The translations under genes and the position numbers were made by a program. 64,000 nt of DNA from Chrysemys picta bellii (taxonomy: Eukaryota > Chordata > Testudines > Emydidae). The notes under the pieces are model-generated. The model was not told where the DNA came from. It saw only the letters and a list, made by a program, of their open reading frames with translations, and did no database searches. Where the stretch lies: the NCBI RefSeq assembly GCF_011386835.1, contig NC_088792.1, forward strand, positions 112,626,421 to 112,690,420, in the 5' to 3' direction. Shown in pieces: positions 48,476 to 60,619 of this stretch; the first letter of the stretch is position 1; every line of letters begins with the position of its first letter.

Positions 48476-48574
48476 CTGATTTCCACCCATTCCATGACAG
48501 TTAAATATTCCAACTTTTTCATTTTCCTTTCTTGCCATGTTATCCAGGCATTGATTTGTCTCCACATTTCTTAT
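48476..48574 (-). CDS. GALNT1: GALNT1 exon encoding the lectin alpha repeat
   Basis: A 99 bp phase-0 exon of 33 codons from [20 protein letters not shown] to [10 protein letters not shown]. The acceptor is TTCTTCTCCAG and the donor is CAG|GTGACA, a weaker donor than its neighbours. QCLD and the closing NQ (continuing as VF on the next exon) mark the first (alpha) ricin-type repeat. It follows SLGE of the upstream exon without a gap. DIRS copy 2 begins about 145 bp into the downstream intron, so splicing here must tolerate a large nearby insertion. Confidence 0.96.
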
Positions 48575-50044
48575 CTGGAGAAGAAATAAAGCATAACATA
48601 CATCAAGACAGGTTTTATTAATAGTTATTGGGGGGGGGTGGGAACAGAATCAACCCACAGAGGATACCACTGGCATTGGATTCACAAATAGCAATGAACA
48701 AATCTTCTAAACAGTTGGAGTTATAGCTGAGCATAAGCGTCCCAGTGTCCAAAGCTTATAACTTATAAGATCAGGCTCTCATGAGCTTTACAGAATTTCC
48801 TGGTTTCAGACAAACTAGGTATCTATGAAACCAGTCTCATTATTTCAGAGCTTCTAATGCTAACTTGGAACCAGTCAAATCATAGGCACACAAAAAACAA
48901 AATACACTTAACCACAAAAGATTCAGGTTTGATTTGAGAGTTATAGGAAGGTTTTTCCATACTGCTTTGAAAACTTGAAGCACCAGGATGTAAAAAAAAA
49001 AAAAAAAATGCTGTATATTACTTGGGCTGGTTATTTTATCCAAACCAGTTTAGCCAATTATATTTATACATAAAAAAAGTTATACTTCACTTGCTTCCTT
49101 CAGCTGATCATAAAATCTGAATATTTTAGAAACAAGTCATTCTATCTTACCAACAGATGCCCCCAGTTGTCTTCCCCCTTCCCTCCAATGAACTACTGAA
49201 ATTTAATACAACAGAGGATGGAAACACAAAAAGACTAAAGTGAAAAATGTAATACCAGCAGGTTTTACAGCACTATGGAATAAAAATATAGTTATTCTTG
49301 CAGTTGGCTTTATAAAAATGTTATTTTCAGGATGAACTTTCTCACTTAGTCCCAAATAATACCAGGTGTCTATTTCTGGAAAATCTGTATAGCTGTTCAG
49401 CCAAATGTGATAGGAGAGCATGGGGAAGACCGACAAACAAAACTGCTTTGCACTCCATTTTTCTGCTTTTTTTGTGCTCGCAAGTCTTAAAAATAGCTTC
49501 ATTTTATATTTATATTAAATTTATATATCGAGCCTTCAGTTAAGATTAGTCACTCTGTAGGTGAGAAATATTTAGTTTACATAAAATCAGAAACAAAGAC
49601 ACTGGAAATTCATTGACAACAAATGCAACAGGAATGTCAAATATTGTGCATCTCTAGTGACACTCAGTCCCCACAAGATTCTCACACATGCAACAGAAAT
49701 CCTCCTGCAGTTACTCCTCTGAGGTAAGTAGCCTGCCTCTGTTCCAGAAACCAACAAGGATGGCTCTGGTGCAGGACAAAATGTAAGAAGAAAGCACACC
49801 AGGAACACTCACCCACACAGCTTTCCTAACAATCCACCCCAGGCATGTCACCATATACCCCCAAACAGCATCTCCTTCAGCAGTTTCCTCCACCGGCCTT
49901 GAGTGGGTGGAGGGCGGCATGTGTTTTGGGGGGGCGAGGGGGGAGGGAGAGGCCCTGCTTCTAGGGACTGGGAGGGGTGATCGGCTCCTGCCTCCTATTC
50001 GCTTCCCAGTGGCTCTGGGGGAAATAATCTCACAGTCCATGCAA
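48575..50044. other. GALNT1 intron; poly(A) run and a GC-rich patch
   Basis: A 17-base poly(A) at about 48992-49008 and a G-rich block at about 49880-50030 (GTGTTTTGGGGGGGCGAGG) that may be part of an unclassified repeat. The 99-residue minus frame at 49203-49502 has no splice support or family match. Confidence 0.35.
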
Positions 50045-50955
50045 GTACTACTGCTCCAGGATGGGAAGTCAGTGTCTAATTTCTGAGAAATATTATATGG
50101 AGCTGCACAAGACTTGTTAGCTATTCATGCTGCAATGAATAATCTGAACTACTCAGACACATTGCTAGGTTTTAAAGTAACTGTAAATACTCGGGAAAGA
50201 GACCTAGACATCATCATGGTTACTTCAACAAAAAACTCTACTCAAGTGTGCACAAGCAGTCAAAAATTCAAACTATGCATGAGACTGTATAAAAGATGGA
50301 GAAAAAAATGAAATGCCATTTTGTCAATCAAATGTACGTTCTCTAGATACTGTGATTAGTTCTGGTCACCCTACCTCAAAAGAGGCATAGGTGAAATATG
50401 GGGATTCAGAGAACCTACAAAAATTAGATGCATAAAAGATACCCCCCTAGATAAAAGATTTGTCTGTTTAGTTTAGAGAGGAAGTATGAAGTATACAAAA
50501 CCATGGTTGGCACTACAGAAGGTGAACTCGGATGTCCTATATGCCCTTTTTCTCACATTATATAAACAAGGAGATATTCAATGAAATTGAAAGATGTAAC
50601 ATTTGAAATTGAAAAGGAAATACATATTTGTAATGCATAATTAGCCATGGGACTTGGTCACTGGATACAATAGAAGCCAAGAACTGAGTAAATTTTTTAA
50701 AAAGGGGATTAGATATTTGTATAGATAAAGTGATCACAGATATTCTTGTTACATAGGATGAAAATATTTCTTTTTCAAAGAAAGGATGTAAATTATTATG
50801 CACCAGAGTACTAAAGCACTACTTGTTTATAGTGTCCAATGGAAACTCCACCTTACCTATGGCAAGTTACTCCTTAATTGTCCACTACAAGGTTTCTTGC
50901 ACTTTCCTTGGAAGTATCCGGAACTGACTCTCACACTCAGAGACAGAAGATGCAT
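50045..50955 (+). mobile_element. CR1-like LINE fragment, sense, ORF2 C-terminus and 3'UTR
   Basis: The plus reading contains RERDLDIIM and, further on, YCDQFWSPYLKRGIGE, which match the C-terminal part of CR1 ORF2. The 3' part has AGATATTTGTATAGATAAAG and CCACTACAAGGTTTCTTGCA. Frames are broken. DIRS copy 3 starts about 70 bp beyond it. Confidence 0.65.
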
Positions 50956-51021
50956 TTCTATGCATGTCTAACAAACGTATTTCCTATTCTTTCACTGTTG
51001 TAACCATTGTCTCGCTGCATT

Positions 51022-51365
51022 AAAAAAAACAGTTACTAACTTTTTGTAACTATTGTTCTTCAAGAGGTGTTGCTCATCTCCATTCCATGTTAGGTGCGTG
51101 CATGCTGTGTGCACAGTTGTCGGAGATTTTTTCCTTCAGTGGTATCCGTTGGGCCAGCTCTAGCACTCTCTGGAGCTGTGTGCTTATGTGTTGCCCCCCA
51201 CTCGCCTTTCAGTTCCTTCTTGCTGGTTAACTCCAACAGTGTGGTAGGAGGGTGGGTCATGGAATGGATATGAGCAACATGTCTCAAAGAACAACCATTA
51301 TGAAAGGTTAGCAACCATTTTTTTTTCCCCTTCAAGTGCTTGCTCATTTCCATTCCATGTTAGGT
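51022..51365. repeat. DIRS copy 3 left terminal repeat and internal complementary region
   Basis: After the outer repeat, an inverted copy of its start (CAAAGAACAACCATTATGAA, then CTTCAAGTGCTTGCTCATTT) lies at about 51276-51355. This is the DIRS internal complementary region used when the linear RNA copy is circularised. Confidence 0.7.
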
Positions 51366-52844
51366 TACTCACAAGCAGTGCCCCAGGAGGTGGCCTCTGA
51401 GTTCATGGACATGCTGACTGCAACACAGCTCTTCCAAAACTGGCGTCGTCTCAGGCCTGTTGGGTGATGGCATAGTGGGATGCAACGGTATGCACCGATG
51501 ACCCAGGTTATGGATCTGTAGAGGTCTTGATTGGGAGGAACACTGCTGACATGGCCTGGGCTCTTTTGGAATGAGCAGTTAAGATCGCTGGAGGCAGAAA
51601 CTTTGCCTGTTCGTAGCAAGCCTGGACACAGGAGGTTAATCCCGGACGAGATCCTCTGGCCTAAGGCTACATCTACACTACAGGGGGGAGTGGATTTAAG
51701 ATACGCAAATTCAGCTACGTGAATAGCGTAGCTGAATTCGACGTATCGCAGCCGACTTACCCCGCTGTGAGGACGGCGGCAAAATCGACTTCTGCAGCTT
51801 CCCGTCGACGGCACTTACTCCCACCTCCGCTGGTGGAGTAAGAGCCTCGATTCGGGGAATAATTCGCGATAAATCGATCCCCGGGAGGTCGATTTCTACC
51901 CGCCGATTCAGGCGGGTAGTGTAGACCCAGCCTAACCGAGGTAGCCCCATTATCCTCTCCTCTATTGCCACAAAGAGCTATGTGGATTTGCAGAAAGATT
52001 TAGTCCTCTCAATGTAAGAGGAGAGGGCATGCCTAGGAATCCAACGAGTGAAGTTCTCGTTCCTCAGAGTTCTTGTGATATTTCGGAAAGAAGACTGTCA
52101 GGAAAATGTCCTGGTTGTTTTGGAATTGTGATACCGCTTTCGGCAGGAAGGCCAGATGGGGGTACAGTTGGATCTTGTCCTTGAAAAAACACTATGTAGA
52201 CTGGTTCTGATGTAAGGGTCTTGATTTCAGAGACCATTTTGGCCGAGGTGATCACCACCAGAAAGGAGACCTTTCAAGATAGAAAGGGAGCGGGAGGGGA
52301 AGAGACCTGTGAGCTTTGACAGAACCAGGTTTTAAGTCCCATCGGGGGGTCGGCTGCGGACCTGAGAATATAACCCCTCCAGCCCATTGAGAAACCGAAC
52401 TGTCATCTTGTGGGAAAACACTGACCTGCTGTTCACTGTGGGATGGAAGGCTCAGATGGCTGCTAAGTTCACTTTAGCAGATAAAGCAGCAGGGTCAGGC
52501 CCTCTTAAGTGAAGCAAACAGTCTGTCAAGATAGACTGAAGGGAAGATCAAGATGCAGAGTGCGCACATTCAGAAACCCAAGAGAAATGCTTCCATTTGG
52601 CCAAGTAGGTAGTCCTGGTGGAAAGCTTCCTACTGCCTAACAAGATCTGCCAAAACTGTTCTGAGTTGGCTTGTTCTTCAGGGTTCAGCCATGCAGCATC
52701 CATGTAGACAGATGCAGGGAGGCAAGGTTTGGATGAAGCAACCAGCCATGATCTTGTGAAATTAGGTCTGGGCAAAATGGGAGCAAGAGTGGAGTTACCA
52801 CAGAGAGATCCAGGAGCTTGCTGAACCAACGCAGCTGCGGACAT
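51365..52844 (-). pseudogene. DIRS tyrosine recombinase, split by a MITE
   Basis: It begins SRKLSTRTTYLAKWKHFSWV, the core-binding start. It continues VVITSAKMVSEIKTLTSEPV, the helix that carries the catalytic Arg in the family (VS(E)L-type; here altered), and YIVFFQGQDPTVPP. A 268 bp Harbinger MITE cuts it at 51665-51932. The C-terminal part to 51365 ends at the internal complementary region. Stops occur throughout. Confidence 0.7.
51665..51932. mobile_element. PIF/Harbinger MITE inside DIRS copy 3
   Basis: The left end is GGCTACATCTACACTAC. The reverse complement of the right end is GGCTGGGTCTACACTAC. A perfect TAA duplication is present (51662-51664 and 51933-51935). Internal inverted TCAGCTACGT and GCGTAGCTGAA form a hairpin. 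It is younger than the DIRS copy it interrupts. Confidence 0.88.
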
Positions 52845-52869
52845 GCTGGGGCTATCAGAATAACTCTTG

Positions 52870-54230
52870 CCTTGTCTTGTTTAATCTTTAGGAGGACCAT
52901 GTGAGCCAAGGGGTTTGGGGGATAGGTGTAAAATAGGCAGTCTGCCCCTGGGAGTAGGAAAGCGTTGGAGATGGAGCCCAGGCTGTGTCCACGCAGCTAA
53001 CAAAACTGATGGCACTTCCTGTTTTGAAGGTCCACCCACCTTTGGAAGATTAATCTGGTGACTTCTTGGAGGGAGGGACCACTCAGTGAGAGGAAAAGCA
53101 TCTGCTGAGGTGATCTGCCAGCACATTCCGGGGTCCCAAGAGGTGTGACGCCTTGAGATGAATGGAGTGCTCCGTGAAAGTCCTACAGATGGATGGCCTT
53201 CTGGCACAAGGCTGAAGATTGAGCCCCTCCCTGCTTGTTGATGTAAAACAGGGCCATGGTATTGTCTGTCAGGATTTGCACCACCTCAACTGAGATCTGG
53301 GGAAGGAACACTTGGCATGCTAAGCATACCGGCTTGAGTTCCTGGACGATTATGTGCAGGGAGAGTTCTTCCTGGGACCAGAGGCCCTGAGGTTGTTGAG
53401 GTAGACTCCACACTCTATGTCTGACGTGCCTGAGACTAAGGCTACCGATGATTGAGGGGTAAACAAAGGACACACCTGTCATTACCAATCTCAGGTCTTT
53501 TTCACCAGTCCAGGAGGCAAGGACCATAGACTCAGACTTTAAGGTCAGAAGGGACCATTATGATCATCTGGTCTGACCCCCTGCATGATGCAGGCCACAA
53601 AACCGTCCCTACCCCTTCCCTTGACTCTGCTGTTGAAGTCCCCAAATCCTGTGTTTTAGTGACTTCAATTGGCAGAGAACCCTCCTGCTAGCGATCCCTG
53701 CCCCATGCTGCGGAGGAAGGCGAAAAACCTCCAGGGCCTCAGCCAATCTACCCTGGAGGAAAATTCCTTCCCGACCCCAAATATGGCGATCAGTAAGACC
53801 CCGAGCATGTAGGCAAGAGTCTCCAGCCTGACCCCTGTTAGCCATTATACTATTTACCTGCCATTGCTTGGTATTCCTTTGCTAATATGTTTTACTATTA
53901 AACCATTCCCTCCATAAACTTATCTAACTTAATCTTAAAACCAGACAGGTCCCTCGCCCCCACCGTTTCCCTCGGAAGGCCGTTCCAATATTTCACCCCT
54001 CTGATGGTCAGAAACCTTCGTGGAAAGGGGGAGAGAGTGTGAGCAGTGCATCTAGGTGGTGTCTGCTTGGGGAGAAAACTGATGCTAGCCACATCTGGAG
54101 GAGACTGAGGCACAACCTTGTGTGCTGAACCACGTAAGTACATGTCACCATGTGCCGCAGTAGTTTGAGGTAAACTGGAGCTGTCGTAACTGGGTGGACC
54201 ATGACACTGGATATCAGGTCCGACATGGTC
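52870..54230 (-). pseudogene. DIRS RNase H region, split by CR1
   Basis: The upstream piece is QMWLASVFSPSRHHLDALLT. After the CR1 insert the frame resumes with VLASWTGEKDLRLVMTGVSF and reaches VVQILTDNTMALFYINKQGG, which keeps the Asp of the RNase H core. Then a frameshift leads into the linker with PLRWFSKLLDLSV-like sequence near 52800. Confidence 0.7.
53524..54020 (-). mobile_element. CR1 LINE 3' fragment nested in DIRS copy 3
   Basis: On plus it starts CATAGACTCAGACTTTAAGG (the CR1 tail in reverse). It runs through CTGGAGGAAAATTCCTTCCC to ORF2 C-terminal sequence, read on minus as KYWNGLPRETVGARDLSGFK. DIRS RNase H sequence is continuous on either side, so the CR1 arrived later. Confidence 0.85.
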
Positions 54231-54466
54231 TGGAATCAGGCCTCCAGCTGGTAGACCCTAGCTTAGGTCGAGTCAATCACTGTCCCAATATTCTCTGAAC
54301 TGGGACAAAAGTTGACTTCTGCTTGTTTATTAGCAGGCCCAGCACTCGGAAGTTGGCTCAGACCATGCTGATGCTGTTCTGTACTTGAGTCTGTGACCAA
54401 CCTTTGATCAGCTAGTCTGCTACGACCGTCATACACTTTGTGAAAACCCAGGGGGCTGCCAATAGG

Positions 54467-55000
54467 TCAAGCAGGGGGTGGGAGGGGGTGGGGGAAGAGA
54501 AGAGGGTTGAACTGGTAGTGGCGCTGACCCACTATAAACCTGAGAAATCTTCTGTGGCCACAGAAGATAGAGCTGTGGAAGTAAGCGTCCTTTAAGTTGA
54601 GGGTGGTGTACCAGTCTCCTGGATCCAGGGAGGAAATGATGGAGGCTAGGGAAACCATGCGGAACCTGTTTCTTGAGATTTGTTGAGATGACACAGATCC
54701 AAGATAGGCAGGAGGCCCCTTTTGGCCTTTGAGATTATGAAATACCAAGAGTAAAACCCCTTCCCTCTCATATCTTGAGGAACGTCTTCCACAGCACCCC
54801 ACGTAGGAGGGATTGCACCTTCTGGATGAGGAGCTGCCCATGAGATGCATCCCTGAAGAGGGGAGACGGGGTTGATAAAAATTGAAGGGTATATCCGACT
54901 GACACTGTACTCAGCACCCAACAGTTTGATGTTACGTATGACCATGCTGGACTGAAGAGTGTCAGTCCAAAAACAAGAGGGGGTGAATCTGAAACAGAGA
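54467..55000 (-). pseudogene. DIRS reverse transcriptase remnant
   Basis: GFYSWYFIISKAKRGLLPIL, FRMVSLASIISSLDPGDWYT and LNLKDAYFHSSIF (first catalytic Asp present) follow in order. Small indels shift the frame between them. The YxDD region is not recognisable near 54410. Confidence 0.75.
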
Positions 55001-55199
55001 CTGGTATAACACCCTCAGGCTCCTTCATAAAGCCTGCTTGGGCCAACCGGAGTGTCTCTGACTGGTAGGCTGAGATAGACGGGAGATGTTGGTGCTCTTT
55101 GTAACCTCTTCTTTTGTAGGGCTCCTGTCTTGGAGGCGCCAAGACCTGAGAGGTTGCTAGGCCCTGAAGTTCTTCCTGAAAGATGACCGGGTGTAAAGG

Positions 55200-57110
55200 T
55201 CTAAGGAACGCAGAGTGGCCATTGAGTCCTTCAGGCCATGTAGTTTTGTGTCCGTCTTCTCTGAGAAAAGAGAGGAGCCTTCAAAGGTGAGGTCCTGGAC
55301 AGACTGTTGGACCCTCACGCAGAAGCCCAGAAGACTGGAGCCAACAACGCCTTATGGTGACAGCGGAGGCCACTGTCCTGGCTGCAGAGTCCGCAGCATC
55401 CAGAGCCACTTGGAGAGAAGTATTGGCCCCATTCTTACCCTCCTCCAAGAGGGCCATGGACTCCTGACTTGAATCTTGGGGCAGGGAATCCTAAAATTTT
55501 AATTTGTGGGACTCCTTGTGTAAATTTAATCTCCCCAATAAAGCTTGCTGGTTGGAGATATGTAGCCGATGGCTGCCAGTTGAATAAATCTTTCTTCTGA
55601 AAAGGTCTAGTCTCTTGGTGACTTTATGATTGGGGTAGTGCTCAGCTGTCCCTGCCTGTCCCTTTAATTGGATACAGACAGCATCAGGGCCCTCAGAGGT
55701 GTACGTATGTGCGTGTACAGGTACTCAAACCTGCTTTTTGGCACACAGTCCATCTCTCCCTCTTTTTTGGAGGGAGGGGGAGCAAGGGGAAGACAGCAGA
55801 TAACAAGGAGTTTGCCACAGGGCCTTGACCGGTCTCATCACCTCATCATTGATGGGCAAAGTCTCCTGCAGGGAGCTGCCGCAGCCAGGATATCAATCAG
55901 GCAGTGCAATGTTTTTCTGAACTCCTCAATCTCTAGGCCCAGGTTTGCAATGACCTGCTTCAGAAGGTCCTGAGGGGACCTGAAGTCATCCTGCCAAAGC
56001 AGGTTATTGGGTCCTGCAACAGCCTCGTTTGGGGAAGATGAGGAGTGACTTGCAACAGAGAAGGGGCTCTTTCCTCTTCCTCCTATACATCCATCAGAGA
56101 CATCTCCTGGATGTCAGTACCGGGATCGGTGCCGAAGTCGGGGGTCGGTGCCAAGTGGGAAGGAGCAATAGAATGTTCCTCGGAAACAACTGAGTAGGAG
56201 GAAGGACGTTGCACCAGGGGAAACCCCCAGGGATTCCAGTATGGCCACCGCATTGGCCAGTGAACTACTAGCCAGATGTCGGCAAAGGGAGGGGTACCGA
56301 AGTCTGGTGGTGCATAAACTGGGTACCGGTGCTGGGCTTTAGCTGCTATGTAAGATTCCCCTTCAGACTCTGAAGAGAATTCTTCTCTCAGAGACCATGG
56401 TAAAGCAGCACCCACTTCTGCCTCCAGGGTTCCAGGGACCAGCGATCATGACACTGGAATCACGGAAGGCTTGCCACTCAAGGATGCTAGGGGCTGGTGC
56501 CAGGAAGGAGCCCATTGCTTCTCGTTCCCACCTTCTGGTCACCAAAGCTGTCAGGTGTCCCCTTGGAGTTGTTGGGATGGGCAGAGAAAGGTCCTTCACT
56601 ACTTGGAAAATCTCTTGGGTCGATGGAGTTGTCAGACCACTGGCACCACAGAGGCTTCCAGGTATCGGTGGAGGGTCCCCCACCGGACTCAATACTTTAG
56701 GCGAGGTCGATGGTGCCATCACTGGCCTGTGCAAGGATGAGTGGCCTGGTGCGGGTCTCTCAGTTGTCTTTTTTCTGCTTGTCTCTCTTCTGCACTGGTG
56801 AGCTCCCTCTTGGTGTGCTGCTTCTTATGCTTCTTCCTTGGCACCGGAGACAGTGAATGGTGCCCGGGGAAACTTCACACCAACGGAGCGACTCGGCTCT
56901 AAGACTCATCTAAGGTAGGCTTCCATGAAGATAGCCTTGTGTCTACTTTTTAGTGCAGGGTCGGAAGTCCTGGCAGATCTAGCACTTGTCCGTCATGTGA
57001 GTTTCCCCCTGACACTTCAAGTAGCCGGAGTGCGGGTCACTCACTGTCATAGGTTTGCCACCGGAGGCACAAGGCTGGAAGCCCAAAGCCCTTGGGGCGA
57101 AGAAGTCTCT
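55200..57110 (-). pseudogene. DIRS gag-like region
   Basis: The Cys-rich N-terminus (LKCQGETHMTDKC near 57000), Ser/Pro-rich central part (MGAALPWSLREEFSSESEGE at 56415) and C-terminal ALDAADSAARTVASAVT near 55370 match the motif order of gag in copy 2. It is broken into many frames. Confidence 0.6.
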
Positions 57111-57504
57111 CGACGATAGGAACTACTTACACCACTATATACACTAACACTAATTATATGTATACAGTAAACTATGATAACAAATGAAGAAGAGTCCAAA
57201 ACCACTGGGGAAAAAAGCCCTGACATAGCAAGAATGGTCGTTCCAGCAACCGTCACAGACAGAAAGAAGGAACTGAGAGGGTGTGGGGCCGGTGGCGTCC
57301 CTTATGCCGACGCATAAGTGCATGCCTCCAGAGGACGTTAGAGCCGGCCCAACAGATACCACTGAGGCAAAAAAATCTCCAGCAAGAGTGTACGCAGTGC
57401 GCACACACCTAACATGTAATGGACATGAGAAAGCACTCGAAGAACTCCTTTCTTCATGCTTTGTTATTTGTAATCCCTTGATGTTTTATGTCTAATGCAA
57501 CTAC

Positions 57505-57714
57505 GGGCTTGTCTACTCTGTACACGAGCGCACACCAATGGGCATTGGTAATGGGCACCAATGTGTCATGCACTGTCTGTGTGGATCCTGATGGCATGCA
57601 CTAAAAGTTTTAGTGTGTGCCATCAGGATCCACAGAGACAGAATATGACACACTGGGGCGCACCAGAATTTACATCTCAGCTGGTGCACACTAGTGTGCT
57701 ATGTAGACAAACCC
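57505..57714. mobile_element. Foldback MITE, 210 bp
   Basis: The left end is GGGCTTGTCTACTCTG. The reverse complement of the right end is GGGTTTGTCTACATAG. The whole element is palindromic: TGGATCCTGATGGCATGCAC is answered by GTGTGCCATCAGGATCCA around the centre ACTAAAAGTTTTAGT. TAC and TAA flank it, close to a TWA duplication. It would fold into a long hairpin in GALNT1 pre-mRNA. Confidence 0.75.
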
Positions 57715-58094
57715 TAAGCTACTTGTTATTTTTAACTGTTTGTAAAGCACCATGCGCACATCAATGAAACTGAATAAAACAAAATATGCACTAGTGTCTG
57801 AAATATTTTCTACAAAGCTCTTCCATGCTAATTCAGTACTGCTGTAAATAGGGACAAGAAATCCCAACCTTTGACACTGTGGGTCAACCACTTGGTAATA
57901 CTTCACCAAACTATTCAAGTCAAATATACCATTTTACAGATGAAAGACATGGAGCTATGAGATATTGCACTTTGGTGCTGGAGTCACTGACTTCAGCTTT
58001 ACTATTCAAATGAGATCTCAAAAACTGGATGTTATGGTGTGATATCCCTTACAAAAAGGAAAATTAAAAGTATAGAATTAAAAATAATCCTTAC

Positions 58095-58234
58095 CTCCCC
58101 CAAAGAGAAATAATGGCGTGGAATTTGGGAATCGGGATAGACATTCTCCAGGTACCAAGAGAAAGGCTTGCATTGCAGTTTGTGTCTTAGCCCAAGGCGT
58201 GACGATATGTCTCCATAATCTACCTTAGTAACAC
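58095..58234 (-). CDS. GALNT1: GALNT1 exon at the catalytic/lectin boundary
   Basis: A 140 bp exon. It begins after TTTTTCTCTACAG with two bases that complete a Gly codon, then [40 protein letters not shown] and YFSLGE, ending at GAG|GTAAGG in phase 0. This is the C-terminal end of the transferase region and the linker into the lectin domain. All splice sites are canonical. The next exon upstream is not found up to 64000, so the Golgi anchor and catalytic core lie outside the window. Confidence 0.96.
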
Positions 58235-60399
58235 CTGTAGAGAAAAATGCTTTATTTCATACAGTGTTTGCTAGTGAATTTTAAACGGTTGAATTTGAAT
58301 AGGATAATGCAAATGTGATCAATACATGTTACATGCTTCAAATATACTTTGTCCGTAACAAGCCAGCTAAATACACCTCTATGGCAAAGGCAGACAGGAA
58401 TTTTTTTTAATATAGTATACTTTAAAAAAAAAAAAATCTTGTTCACCTGGAGGAAAAGTCACACAGTGGAGACTACTGCTTGTGTCTTTTTTCCTAAACA
58501 CAGGAAAGGCTAAGCCACTGAATCTGTATGACATATGACAATTCCTTATTGGTGTCTAATGGAACAATTTACATACAAATCACTGACTGAGCTAACAGGG
58601 AAGAAAAAGATGAAACCTTTAATCATTATCACCATAAGTTGCAGGATCATTCTTACGTAATATACACCTGGGTCTATGTTGAAGGCAGAATTCCACTTTT
58701 AATGAAGTTCTGTTTGCAGGCTTGAAATTTGGGACCACATACTATGTTCTCCATCCCACAGTATAACTCTCACTTGTGTCTATGGGAGGTCTGCACAAAC
58801 AACTACGGTAGAATATGGACTTTATATAATTAACCTTTTAGTTATTATTTGTTCAGTACCTTATTGTTGCATTCATGATCATTAGATAGGGAAGTCTGCT
58901 AATATAGGACTGCCATTATTTCTACCCCGTTTCTTACTCTCTTTCCCTCCCTCCCCCATTTCCTGGTCTTTGAATCTCTTTTTCTTTCTCAGATACTTCC
59001 CTTCCTTCAGAAACCTTCTCACATGTGCACTTGAATCTCAGTCCTTTCCATCCCATTTGCTAAAACGATCAGCAATTAAATAGTTAATGCTGACATTTAA
59101 AATATCATAATTAGGCACTAAAGTTAATACATCAATGAGATTAATGGGAACAGGGGAGTTTCCAACTCTCAAAAACTGCAACAATTTACACTCAAACTGT
59201 TCACAGTTTCACTCTTATCCTCAACAGCATACAAGCTAGAAATGTACTTTTTAAAAAACAAATGAAAACTTTGATTTCTACACAAACTAAATACGCCATA
59301 TGGACCATATAAATACATCAAGTGGACCAGGTTTGGGCTACAGTTTGGGAGTCTGAGAATTTTGTTTTATGGAGACACCATTTTCATGTAAAAGTAAGAA
59401 AATGTAGTTTTTTGTAATCCATGTTCTTTAAAGATAATTATAATAGAAGAACCATCACTGCTGGCATTCCTGTTCTTGTGTGACTGAGTTTGGAATATTT
59501 CAAAGCTAGCATACTGAGTCATTAAACTAACTCACCATAAAGAGCTGCATAGCTACCTACTTATAGCAGTGAGTGATCATTATATCGTAGCTGAATAAAG
59601 ATTCACAAAAGTTTAAACATGAAAAAATATTCCCGAACTTGAAAAGGGGTGGAGGAGTATAGCTATATGTTCTGAGAACAAGAAATATGGATCAATAATT
59701 TTCTCCCCTATAAAAGATTACTAAGAGTTTGTGCTCACCCAAAACGTACAGAAGGGTTGTACCAAGATGGGAGTAAAGATGTGGGGACAAATATTTGTGG
59801 CAAGCTTGCCTTGTAGTGAATTACCAAATTATGGGTGTGAAGATATAGCATGAAAAAACATCATCCTTGGAGAAAAAGAATTTGGAATAAAACCTGGTGT
59901 ACTGTCAGTACTGGCTTGTTCTCAGTTTGCTGGGATGGAATGACACTATCACACCTCACCAGCATAAAACTCCAAAATACTTGCAAGAAACCAAAAAGAG
60001 ACTTTTCCAAGCAACTTAAATATTTTTTCATAAATCAAGGTGAAAAAATAAAAAGAAAGGCTTCCTTAATGAACAAGTATGACATAAAACATAGCTGAAG
60101 TATGGAGCTCCTCACTTTTCGGTTGGAAAAGAGTAGCTGATGGATGAAGCATTTATTTGTCATTATGCCTCAAGACAAAGGAACGAGTCTCTTGTAACTT
60201 TAGAGTATTCTAAATTCATTCATGCACAGAATCTGTTATATTGACCTTTGGAAAAATGCTATTACAACTCTTTCACATTACTAAATGACAATAAGAATTC
60301 AAGTCATAACCATGAAGAAAAAAATTCAAAAATCACATTCAATGGTGTACAATTGTGATATTTGTCCAAGTGGTTTTAAATACCCACCACCTGATTCAG
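58235..60399. other. GALNT1 intron, unique AT-rich DNA
   Basis: No further GALNT1 exon was found on minus and no transposon recognised. The longest frame, 82 residues at 59850, is lysine-rich and without motifs. Confidence 0.4.
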
Positions 60400-60619
60400 A
60401 GAAAGAAATGTCCCTTCCTCCTTTAAACATGCAACAGTCTGATCAACACTGAAGAAACCCACTCTGGAGATTTCAGGCATAGCCAACTATCACCCAGTGT
60501 CAAACCTGTAATTCCTGAGTAAGCTCATACAGAAGTTAACCAAAGGCAGACTACACACTCATCTAACAGAGGCCAACATCCTAAATATTGCACAATCAGG
60601 ATCTAGGTCAAAACATGGG

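Larger units (their letters stand above)
51022..57449 (-). mobile_element. DIRS-type retrotransposon copy 3, with two nested insertions
   Basis: The left end (AAAAACAGTTACTAAC then TTGCTCATCTCCATTCCATG) and right end (CCTAACATGTAATGGACATG then AGAAAGCACTCGAAGAAC) are inverted repeats. About 150 bp further in, the ends also share GTTGGGCCAGCTCTAG and its inverse. On minus the order is gag (57110-55200), RT (55000-54467), RNase H (54230-52870, split by a CR1) and recombinase (52844-51365, split by a Harbinger MITE). It is the most complete DIRS copy here but every frame is broken. It sits in the GALNT1 intron between 58095 and 48574, in the gene's direction. Confidence 0.87.

Noticed and set aside
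49203..49502. 99-residue minus-strand frame in the GALNT1 intron
   Set aside because: It does not match any GALNT1 segment, lacks plausible splice boundaries in frame, and the flanking GALNT1 exons join without it.
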